From JAGUXG01 sp043798435 (GTDB taxonomy: Bacteria > UBA9089 > UBA9088 > JAGUXG01): a DNA stretch of 7,536 nt. The translations under genes and the position numbers were made by a program. The DNA is taken from the NCBI GenBank assembly GCA_043798435.1, contig JAZDOR010000169.1, forward strand, positions 1 to 7,536, given 5' to 3'. Below, piece by piece: positions 1 through 4,710 of this stretch (the first letter of the stretch is position 1; each line of letters opens with the position of its first letter). The notes below the pieces were generated by a model. That model saw only the letters and a list, made by a program, of their open reading frames with translations. It was not told the DNA's origin and ran no database searches.

Positions 1-62
1 AAATTTGCCCCTCCCAAAACCAAACCTCCCAAAATCCCCACAAATCCTAAATATCTCTTCAT
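1..62 (-). CDS. N-terminus of an exported protein (3' truncated by window edge)
   Basis: Only the first 20 codons lie in the window: an ATG at 62, a basic start (MKRY) and then a hydrophobic, glycine-rich stretch (LGFVGILGGLVLGGAN), which looks like a Sec signal peptide. The start is supported by an AGAGAGGA Shine-Dalgarno-like run at 70-77, about eight bases upstream. It lies 42 bp after the HEPN gene stop, so it may be read on the same transcript. The stretch coding for LVLGGAN resembles, at DNA level, the LVLGWANF segment of the small ORF at 1767-1925, which suggests related secreted proteins. No mature domain is visible, so function is unknown. Confidence 0.5.
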   Translation of the reverse strand, partial: MKRYLGFVGILGGLVLGGAN

Positions 63-104
63 AGTTTAATCCTCTCTATGGCAGTCTAAATTCCTCCTCT
101 TGTG

Positions 105-497
105 CTATTCATCCTGCCTCTTCATCCTTAGGACAATAAAGTCCTTAAGCCTTCTCATTATACAAACTGCCTCTTTAGACTCTTCAATAGTCGCTTCCTC
201 ACCGGGATATCTAAAATTTACTGCATAGGCATTGAGGATATCAAGAGTTCCCTTAATGCCGTCAAACTCTTTATCTATTTGGGAACACAGCATTCTAAGG
301 CTTTGAAGATCATGTATCGCTGGAGGCTCAACCCCCTCAGAAAGGAGAAATGCCTTTAAGTACTTTTCTATGCACTGCTGGCAGTGGAAACAAACCGCAT
401 CAGGAACAACCCTCTTTCGTTTTCTTGCTAAAGAGATAGCGGCTTCGTAATCTTCCTCTGCTTTATAAAGCCACTCTTTAACTATTTTCCTTCTCAT
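105..497 (-). CDS. HEPN domain protein, partner of the MNT nucleotidyltransferase
   Basis: A 130-residue all-helical protein of the minimal HEPN type (PF05168-like). The start WLYKAEEDYEAA, then CFHCQQCIEKYLKAFLL (about residues 36-52), then IHDLQSL (61-67) and YAVNFRYPGEE (91-101) follow the family's conserved order. In known MNT/HEPN modules the HEPN protein is the toxin or effector and the MNT protein the antitoxin, often acting by AMP transfer. The ATG at 497 lies inside the end of the MNT gene (20 bp overlap) and is preceded by GGAAGGAAAGG, so the two are translationally coupled. The catalytic Rx4-6H motif of RNase HEPNs is not visible: neither His38 nor His62 has an arginine four to six residues before it. 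RNase activity is therefore doubtful. Length is normal and the gene looks intact. Confidence 0.85.
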   Translation of the reverse strand: MRRKIVKEWLYKAEEDYEAAISLARKRKRVVPDAVCFHCQQCIEKYLKAFLLSEGVEPPAIHDLQSLRMLCSQIDKEFDGIKGTLDILNAYAVNFRYPGEEATIEESKEAVCIMRRLKDFIVLRMKRQDE

Positions 498-828
498 ATA
501 ATACCTTTCCTTCCTTCAATACCTTTCTGATAAAGGGGTCTCCCAAGGATAGCCTCTTTTTGACCTCAGATGGAGTCTTGACAAGAAAATCCATCGGAAC
601 CTCTCTGTTTTGAAGGAGTCTGCTCACATTTATTATTCGCTTAGATTCCCTCTCTTTGCTTTTCATAATAATTAAGAGGTCTATATCACTGTAAGGATGG
701 GGTTTCCCATAGGCATAGGAGCCAAAAAGAATAATCTTATCAACCTTCAGATTACAAGCTATTCTCTCTGCTACATCCCTTAAAAATTTTCCAGTAACGG
801 TATAATTTATCTCTTTCAATTTTGTCAT
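478..828 (-). CDS. MNT-type minimal nucleotidyltransferase (MNT/HEPN module)
   Basis: A 116-residue DNA polymerase beta-like minimal nucleotidyltransferase. The core motif is complete: GSYAYGKPHPYSDIDLLI (residues 36-53) supplies the GS pair and acidic residues Asp48 and Asp50, and Asp80 in VPMDFLV is the expected third metal ligand. It should therefore be able to bind nucleotide and transfer NMP. In established MNT/HEPN pairs the MNT partner neutralises the HEPN protein, in characterised cases by adenylylating it; that role here is inferred from family and gene order. I chose the ATG at 828 because AAGGGTG lies five bases upstream. A longer reading would need a TTG at 858 with no ribosome site. 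The 3' end overlaps the HEPN gene by 20 bp. Confidence 0.87.
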   Translation of the reverse strand: MTKLKEINYTVTGKFLRDVAERIACNLKVDKIILFGSYAYGKPHPYSDIDLLIIMKSKERESKRIINVSRLLQNREVPMDFLVKTPSEVKKRLSLGDPFIRKVLKEGKVLYEKENS

Positions 829-833
829 ATTTT

Positions 834-840
834 CACCCTT
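834..840 (-). promoter_or_regulatory. Ribosome binding site deciding the MNT start
   Basis: On the minus strand this reads AAGGGTG, five bases before the ATG at 828. It favours that ATG over the in-frame TTG at 858. Confidence 0.5.
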
Positions 841-874
841 GGTACAGTAATTCAGCAAAATAGACAGCGACCAT

Positions 875-1210
875 TTATACCCAAATTATATTTCCTGATA
901 TTTTTCCTGATGTTGCCCCGGTTATCTTGAATCCAGATATAGAAGCATTGTCTGCATTGGTACTATCAAAGGTTACCTCATTTCCAGAAATCGTAGGTGT
1001 CCCTATCCCAACCAAGGCAATCCCTTTATTGACATAAACCGCCTCCGTATAAATCCCAGCAGAAACATAGATAGTATCCCCAGTGATTGCTACATCCACA
1101 GCCGCCTGAATGGTTGTATAGCTCCCTGGCACATAAAGGTCTGCTGCACTTACCAAAGACCCAATCAAAACCATCCCTAAAACCAACACAAATCCCCATA
1201 TTTTCTTCAT
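875..1210 (-). CDS. Short secreted beta-helix (pectin-lyase-like) protein, probably a truncated copy
   Basis: A 111-residue product. Residues 1-22 are a clear Sec signal peptide (MKKIWGF, a hydrophobic core, then LVSA before ADLYV). The mature part opens with VPGSYTTIQAAVDVAITGD and TIYVSAGIYTE, the typical first coils of right-handed parallel beta-helix proteins, and continues with VNKGIALVG and NASISGFKITGA, which fit further coils. Such proteins normally run for several hundred residues with many coils, and this one stops after about four. It is therefore likely the front end of a larger surface or polysaccharide-acting protein, cut short. The stop lies immediately before an odd sequence at 857-874 and the MNT/HEPN module. 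No catalytic residues can be assigned. The ATG at 1210 is set by the signal peptide; only a weak AAGGA-like site lies upstream. Confidence 0.6.
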   Translation of the reverse strand: MKKIWGFVLVLGMVLIGSLVSAADLYVPGSYTTIQAAVDVAITGDTIYVSAGIYTEAVYVNKGIALVGIGTPTISGNEVTFDSTNADNASISGFKITGATSGKISGNIIWV

Positions 1211-1236
1211 AATTCTAAAATCTCATTTTTCCTTAC

Positions 1237-1514
1237 TTACACTTTCTCTGCCTGAATAGTTACAATATTACTCTGAATCTCTTGATATTGACTTAATATC
1301 CCTGGTTGTTCAAGAACCTCTGCAAATTCCTTCAACCAGTCTTTAATGTAAGCAGTATCAAGATGCTCATATTGTTCAATCAGAATCCCTTCGATATCCT
1401 GCCAGTCTTGTGCTCGTCCTGCTATGGCTTTTTGGATAATCAAATCCTCTGCTGAGCAGATCCAAACCTTAAATCCTTAGCTTTATGGAGTGAGGCTACG
1501 ATGTCCTTTTCCAT
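1237..1514 (-). pseudogene. Nucleotidyltransferase remnant (DUF6036-like) with a large internal deletion
   Basis: Two pieces of one gene are visible. An ATG at 1514, five bases after AAGGAGAG, opens MEKDIVASLHKAKDL and then runs out of frame to a stop at 1440. In another frame, open from about 1478 to the TAA/TGA-type stop at 1237, one reads WICSAEDLIIQKAIAGR, QDWQDIEGILIEQ and LDTAYIKDWLKEFAEVLEQP. That is the usual C-terminal part of a nucleotidyltransferase family recalled as DUF6036-like (the 'CSAEDLIILKAxAGRPQDWxDIEGI' pattern). The catalytic GS and DxD core that should lie between them is missing. The join is not a multiple of three, since the two frames differ by two. A 68-codon ORF from a TTG at 1443 exists but has no ribosome site and is best read as debris. 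The good start and overlap with the upstream gene show it was once a two-gene operon. Confidence 0.65.
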
Positions 1515-1770
1515 CTTCTCTCCTTTTTTCCTCAAACCGCTGAATAGAGGCATAATATGCTTCCCATGCCTTCATGGTGCAATGATATTCCCCTAATGAT
1601 GGTTCCGGCTTAAGCCTCCAGCAAAAGGATATTAATTGTTTATATTCCTGCCATTTCTCATCAGGAGTTTTTTTGCCGGCACTATGTATCTGCTCAATCA
1701 ATTTGGATTCATTCCACGACTGATACTGAGTTATGGCTTTGCGCCAAATAGTCTTGTCTAACTTCATCAT
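1483..1770 (-). CDS. Small conserved protein of a nucleotidyltransferase two-gene module
   Basis: A 95-residue, tryptophan-rich, charged protein with no signal peptide or membrane segment. Segments include TIWRKAITQYQSWNE, KTPDEKWQEYKQLISFCWRL and MKAWEAYYASIQRFEEKRR. I recall proteins of this pattern encoded directly before DUF6036-like nucleotidyltransferases. Here the remnant of such a gene overlaps its 3' end by 32 bp, which supports that pairing. The function is unknown; by analogy with other small-protein/nucleotidyltransferase pairs it may be a toxin-antitoxin partner, but that is inference. Two adjacent ATGs (1770 and 1767) are possible starts, and AGAGGT at 1777-1782 serves either. 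Its start overlaps the stop of the upstream small ORF. The last residues (GKGHRSLTP) may be native, since the partner's start codon lies within this stretch. Confidence 0.6.
   Translation of the reverse strand: MMKLDKTIWRKAITQYQSWNESKLIEQIHSAGKKTPDEKWQEYKQLISFCWRLKPEPSLGEYHCTMKAWEAYYASIQRFEEKRREDGKGHRSLTP
1518..1525 (-). promoter_or_regulatory. Relic ribosome binding site of the deleted nucleotidyltransferase gene
   Basis: The minus strand reads AAGGAGAG, with AGGAG five bases before the ATG at 1514. It shows that the nucleotidyltransferase gene once started here, inside the end of the preceding gene. Confidence 0.5.
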
Positions 1771-1925
1771 TCTATGACCTCTTCTACTTGAATAGTCGTA
1801 AAAACTGTAGCATTATCAGATAGGGTTATCCCACAAAAGGCAAAATTTGCCCAGCCCAGAACCAAAACCTTCTTCAAATTCTTCATCTTACAATTTGTAA
1901 TTTCCAAAGATAAACAATAATTCAT
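1767..1925 (-). CDS. Possible 52-residue small ORF with a signal-like segment
   Basis: An open frame from ATG 1925 to TGA 1767. An internal ATG at 1886 gives a 39-residue version that begins MKNLKKVLVLGWANFAFCG, a basic start plus hydrophobic core like a signal peptide. The tail TLSDNATVFTTIQVEEVIE is short and matches no domain I know. The ATG at 1925 overlaps the stop of the upstream antitoxin-like ORF (ATGA). The stop at 1767 overlaps the ATGs of the next gene, so it fits tightly in the gene chain. Neither start has a convincing ribosome site. It may be a genuine small peptide, or the front end of a secreted protein that has lost the rest. Its signal-like DNA resembles the exported-protein start at 1-62. 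Confidence 0.3.
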   Translation of the reverse strand: MNYCLSLEITNCKMKNLKKVLVLGWANFAFCGITLSDNATVFTTIQVEEVIE

Positions 1926-2101
1926 ACATTTTGCAGAGAAGAGATTTGTTCTAATTTCAAATATCCCTTCTTTTTCACCTCTCTACTTCTTTTTTCTAAT
2001 TCACTCTCCAAGAGAAGGGTTTCCAAATTTTCTACCCCTTCATCTGAAAACCTCTCTACCACCTCTGCAATCTGTTCTACTGTAATCTCTAAAGTAGGCA
2101 T
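1922..2101 (-). CDS. Small antitoxin-like protein without an evident toxin partner
   Basis: A 59-residue acidic/basic helical protein: MPTLEITVEQIAEVVERFSD at the start, a middle LETLLLESELEKRSREVKKK, and the tail GYLKLEQISSLQNV. Its size and layout (a short strand, a helix with a regular hydrophobic pattern, then a charged helix ending near an 'L-E-Q-I' tail) resemble the small antitoxins found before PIN or RelE toxins. I cannot assign a family. The ATG at 2101 is chosen because GGAGG (2110-2114) lies eight bases before it; the frame stays open to an ATG at 2167 that has no ribosome site. The next gene downstream is not a recognisable toxin, so it may be an orphan left after loss of a partner. 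Confidence 0.5.
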   Translation of the reverse strand: MPTLEITVEQIAEVVERFSDEGVENLETLLLESELEKRSREVKKKGYLKLEQISSLQNV

Positions 2102-2109
2102 CTTTATCG

Positions 2110-2114
2110 CCTCC
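2110..2114 (-). promoter_or_regulatory. Ribosome binding site deciding the antitoxin-like start
   Basis: GGAGG on the minus strand, eight bases before the ATG at 2101. It lies inside the longer reading from 2167, which argues for the shorter protein. Confidence 0.55.
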
Positions 2115-2188
2115 ATATTTACTGTAAGTTTTGCAAAATTGCAAAGGGACAGCATCTTATTGTTCATTCGTGGCTAATTAAGGTCTAT

Positions 2189-2755
2189 TCAGCCGACTAC
2201 CTCATCATAAGCCCTTTTTATTGCCTCAAGATTTCCCTTGATTACCTCAGGCTTATCCTTAAACTTCTTGACCATCTTCTTCTCTGTATAAGAAATAATG
2301 GTAGCAAGCGGAATAACCCCGGAAACTTTAATCAAGGCACCAAGCATAGGCGTATTGGGGATATTCTTTCCGATGGTCTCTATGGCAATCTTTGAGGCAT
2401 CTATGGTGAATAGAGCCTTCACAGAAATCCCTGTATCCTTCCTGAAATCTTCTGGTCGTTTCTCTGTATTCACCAAAAGGCTTCCGTTTTCAGGCAGGCC
2501 TGCGGTTACATCTATTGCCGAACACAAGGTTGGGTCAAGGACAACCACTATGTTTGGATTGGTTATACCACAATGCAAGAGAATAGGTTCATCGCTCACC
2601 CGATTAAAGGCTTGAACAGGTGCTCCCATCCTCTCTGGACCATACTCTGGAAACGCCTGGATCCACTTTCCCTCATGCATAACCGCATCTGCAAATAACA
2701 GAGCTGCTGTCTTTGCCCCCTGTCCACCCCTACCATGCCAACGAATCTCAATCAT
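2189..2755 (-). CDS. porG: 2-oxoacid (pyruvate):ferredoxin oxidoreductase, gamma subunit
   Basis: A 188-residue gamma subunit of the pyruvate/2-ketoisovalerate ferredoxin oxidoreductase family, which oxidatively decarboxylates a 2-oxoacid to acyl-CoA and reduces ferredoxin in the cytoplasm. Diagnostic segments are WHGRGGQGAKTAA (residues 6-18), FPEYGPERMGAPVQAF (35-50), VVLDPTL (71-77) and NTPMLGAL (134-141). Length is normal for a free-standing gamma subunit and nothing looks broken. An excellent AAGGAGG lies five bases before the ATG at 2755. In most genomes this gene directly precedes or joins the delta, alpha and beta genes. Here the next gene downstream is an antitoxin-like ORF and upstream is a repeat array, so it is separated from its partners. 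Pyruvate is the likeliest substrate, but the gamma subunit alone does not decide it. Confidence 0.88.
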   Translation of the reverse strand: MIEIRWHGRGGQGAKTAALLFADAVMHEGKWIQAFPEYGPERMGAPVQAFNRVSDEPILLHCGITNPNIVVVLDPTLCSAIDVTAGLPENGSLLVNTEKRPEDFRKDTGISVKALFTIDASKIAIETIGKNIPNTPMLGALIKVSGVIPLATIISYTEKKMVKKFKDKPEVIKGNLEAIKRAYDEVVG

Positions 2756-2760
2756 TTTTT

Positions 2761-2767
2761 CCTCCTT
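2761..2767 (-). promoter_or_regulatory. porG ribosome binding site abutting the heptad array
   Basis: AAGGAGG on the minus strand, five bases before the porG ATG. The 7-bp repeat array begins at 2775, only eight bases further upstream, so any transcript from upstream carries the array as porG leader. Confidence 0.65.
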
Positions 2768-2774
2768 TTGAAAA

Positions 2775-3147
2775 GTTTAGAGTTTAGAGTTTAGAGTTTA
2801 GAGTGTAGAGTTTAGAGTTTAGAGTGTAGAGTGTAGAGTGTAGAGTTTAGAGTGTAGAGTTTAGAGTGTAGAGTGTAGAGTTTAATAAAATAACTCATAA
2901 CTCTTAACTCAAAACTCATAACTCAAAAGAGTTTAGAGTTAAGAGTGTAGAGTTTAGAGTTTAATAAAATAACTCATAACTCATAACTCATAACTCATAA
3001 CTCAAAAGAGTTTAGAGTTTAGAGTGTAGAGTTTAGAGTGTAGAGTTTAATAAAATAACTCATAACTCATAACTCATAACTCATAACTCATAACTCATAA
3101 CTCATCACTCATCACTCATCCCTCATCCCTCATCCCTCATCACTTAT
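2775..3147. repeat. Compound array of 7-bp words in three composite blocks
   Basis: The whole 384-bp gap between porG and the neuB-type gene is this array, with no gene in it. On the plus strand each block has copies of GTTTAGA or GTGTAGA, then a constant joint GTTTAATAAAATAACTCAT, then copies of AACTCAT, and blocks 1 and 2 end in AACTCAAAAGA. Block 1 is 2775-2930 (15 left words), block 2 is 2931-3009 (4) and block 3 is 3010-3147 (5). In block 3 the right words drift from AACTCAT (seven copies) to CACTCAT (two) to CCCTCAT (three). GAGTT in the left words can pair with AACTC in the right words, so hairpins or cruciforms are possible. The last words overlap the neuB stop at 3140-3142. There are no spacers, so it is not a CRISPR array. 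Confidence 0.95.
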
Positions 3148-4129
3148 CCCTCTTTAAGATAGTGCCTTTTTTAATGTTAGATATAGCCTTTTTGCCTACA
3201 ACTTTATGAATATCAGAAGGAGAGATGCCCCCTGCAGGTCGCAAGCTGATAAGCATCTCTTCGGTGATTACCTCGCCCTTTTTTATATCACAAGAGGCAA
3301 CAAGGCTCCTTCTTGCCTTTTCAATATTGGCAAGTTCACACTCGCCTGGCTCTTTCTTTTGCTCTCCCAGCATCTCCTCTATCAACCTAATCTCTCGGAC
3401 AAGGACTTTCATCTCCTCTGGGTCTGCTGAAATTTGAGAGTCTGGACAAGCGGGGTTCAACTTAAAGTGCTTCTCTACCAGCCTTGCTCCAAGAGAGACA
3501 GAGTATAGAGATGCAGAGATACCCTCTGTGTGGTCTGAATAGCCGACAGTAAAGTTAAGCCTACTGTGTAGAAATGGTATGGAAAGGAGATTTACCTCTC
3601 CAAGGGGTGCAGGGTAGCTCAGAACAGAATGAAGCAGAATAATCTGGCTCTCTCTAATCAGCCTCCTGTTTATCTTTTCAATTTTTTCAAGCACAATAAT
3701 AATCTCTTCCATTGTTGAGCCACCTGTAGAAAGAATTATCGGCTTATCCTTTTTTGCCGCATATTCTATCAGGGGGATATTGGTGATATCGCCTGAAGCA
3801 ATCTTTATCGCTGGGCTGAGCTTTGCCACCAGATCTACTGCTTCCTTGTCAAACGGTGTCCCTATGAAGATTAAGCCACTCTTTTTTGCCAGCTCAAAAA
3901 GCTCAAAGAAAGACTCGGATGGAAGCTCATACTTTTTGAGGATTTCAGCCTCTTTCTTATCTGCGGTAAGGTTTTCGGTGTGATATATCTGGAATTTGAC
4001 AGCATCCACACCCGCAGATTTTGCCTCCTTAATCATCTCCTTTGCCAGAGATAAATCTCCGTTATGGTTTACGCCTATCTCAGCGACAATGAGAACCCTC
4101 TTTTCTATATCAAATCCTTCTATTTTCAT
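3140..4129 (-). CDS. neuB: N-acetylneuraminate (sialic acid)-type synthase, NeuB family
   Basis: A 329-residue synthase that condenses phosphoenolpyruvate with an N-acetylated hexosamine to make a nonulosonic acid (sialic, legionaminic or pseudaminic type) for surface polysaccharides or glycans. The TIM-barrel part carries AEIGVNHNGD (residues 16-25), KFQ (45-47), KIASGDITN (109-117), YSDHT (197-201) and VEKHF (218-222). His200 and His221 match the usual metal ligands. Residues ~272-329 form the C-terminal SAF (antifreeze-like) domain (RRSLVASCDIKKGEVIT and KKGTIL). Unusual positions are STGGST where STGMAT is common, LLHSVLSYPAP where a cysteine is common after LLH, and PDSQISADPEE where PDH is common. 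The exact sugar is thus uncertain. There are no cytidylyltransferase or epimerase genes beside it. The stop codon lies within the downstream heptad array. The ribosome site before ATG 4129 is weak. Confidence 0.87.
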   Translation of the reverse strand: MKIEGFDIEKRVLIVAEIGVNHNGDLSLAKEMIKEAKSAGVDAVKFQIYHTENLTADKKEAEILKKYELPSESFFELFELAKKSGLIFIGTPFDKEAVDLVAKLSPAIKIASGDITNIPLIEYAAKKDKPIILSTGGSTMEEIIIVLEKIEKINRRLIRESQIILLHSVLSYPAPLGEVNLLSIPFLHSRLNFTVGYSDHTEGISASLYSVSLGARLVEKHFKLNPACPDSQISADPEEMKVLVREIRLIEEMLGEQKKEPGECELANIEKARRSLVASCDIKKGEVITEEMLISLRPAGGISPSDIHKVVGKKAISNIKKGTILKRDK

Positions 4130-4162
4130 CTTTTCGGTAACCGTTCAAACTATGTATCAGGA

Positions 4163-4371
4163 GTGTAAGAAGGGGGATAAGGAGATAATGGGGATATGGA
4201 GATTATTCATTTTTAATTCTTAATTTTTAATTCCTTAGTGTCTTCGTGCCTTTGTGGTTAGTCTCTTTTTTCCCTTTTCCCAATTTTTCCATTTTCCCTT
4301 CAGATGAGTAAAGTGTTACCAAAATTTTATCCCCTTATCTGGAATAATCTCCATATCTCCTTTTCTTACAC
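4163..4371. repeat. Inverted-repeat-framed intergenic cassette
   Basis: The 236-bp gap between folB and the neuB-type gene is largely one structure. The left arm (4163-4208) starts GTGTAAGAA and ends GGATATGGAGATTATTC. The right arm (4342-4371), read on the minus strand, starts GTGTAAGAA and ends GGAGATATGGAGATTATTC. The left arm holds about 16 extra bases made of similar GGATA/GGAGATA words. Between the arms lie AT-rich words and a purine-rich tract. The size (209 bp) and terminal inverted repeats resemble a MITE, but no target-site duplication is evident. The right arm covers the folB stop codon. Confidence 0.55.
4210..4310. repeat. Simple word tracts inside the cassette
   Basis: On the minus strand, in order, there is a purine tract with GGGAAAATGGAAAAATTGGG and GGGAAAAAAGAG, then ACCACAAAGGCACGAAGACAC, then AATTAAAAATTAAGAATT. 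Each is a loosely periodic tract of short related words. No open frame of note and no promoter stand out. Confidence 0.5.
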
Positions 4372-4695
4372 TATCTGAACTCTTACTCTTTTTACCGTAG
4401 CCGAGGCATAGTCAAGGCAGTAGCAGATTGGAGGGTTTGGCTTCTTGACAGTAACCTCTATTTCTCCAGAAAATCTTGTCAAAAGCCTGTCTGCAATCCC
4501 TTTGGCAAGCTCCTCTATAAATTTAGTTGGCAACTTATTCGCCCCTTCTATCTCTTTTATCACCTCAAGGTAATCTATAATCCCTTCTGATTCTATCTTG
4601 CAGTCAAAGATATACTCCTGACCCTGTTTTTGCTCTTCTATATCTGCTCCATGGTACCCATAGAGCCTCAAGCCTTTTACCTCTAATGTGTGCAT
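4366..4695 (-). CDS. folB: Dihydroneopterin aldolase
   Basis: A 109-residue protein of the dihydroneopterin aldolase (FolB) family, which cleaves 7,8-dihydroneopterin to 6-hydroxymethyl-7,8-dihydropterin and glycolaldehyde in folate synthesis. Family marks are LRLYGYHGADIEEQKQGQ (residues 9-26), with the pterin-site glutamate region, IDYLEVIKEIE (40-50) with the conserved tyrosine, FIEELAKGIADRLL (59-72), and VTVKKPNPPI (81-90) with the catalytic lysine before proline. Length is slightly short of the usual ~120 but complete. No folK, folP or folE lies nearby, so it is separated from its pathway. The ATG at 4695 fits the family N-terminus but lacks a strong ribosome site; the region upstream is a 14-bp word array. 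The stop lies in the arm of a downstream inverted repeat. Confidence 0.85.
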   Translation of the reverse strand: MHTLEVKGLRLYGYHGADIEEQKQGQEYIFDCKIESEGIIDYLEVIKEIEGANKLPTKFIEELAKGIADRLLTRFSGEIEVTVKKPNPPICYCLDYASATVKRVRVQIV

Positions 4696-4710
4696 CTTGT
4701 AGTTAGAAGA

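Noticed and set aside
478..858. Longer MNT reading from a TTG at 858
   Set aside because: The extra ten codons lack a ribosome site, while AAGGGTG sits just before the ATG at 828.
1237..1443. Separate intact 68-residue gene
   Set aside because: It begins at a TTG without a ribosome site, and the frame continues upstream into recognisable family sequence (WICSAED); it is the tail of a broken gene.
1922..2167. 81-residue version of the antitoxin-like protein
   Set aside because: No ribosome site before 2167, and GGAGG lies inside this reading just before the ATG at 2101.
2298..2615. Plus-strand open frame opposite porG
   Set aside because: It mirrors the porG coding pattern and lacks recognisable domains or a supported start.
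2775..2879. Plant-type telomeric repeat (TTTAGGG)
   Set aside because: The unit is TTTAGAG/TGTAGAG, the array is internal and short, and the flanking genes are bacterial.
2775..3147. CRISPR array
   Set aside because: The period is 7 bp with no unique spacers and no 23-40-bp repeat, so it is a tandem word array.
4163..4371. Rho-independent terminator
   Set aside because: The arms are 133 bases apart and there is no compact GC-rich stem followed by a T run in the reading direction.
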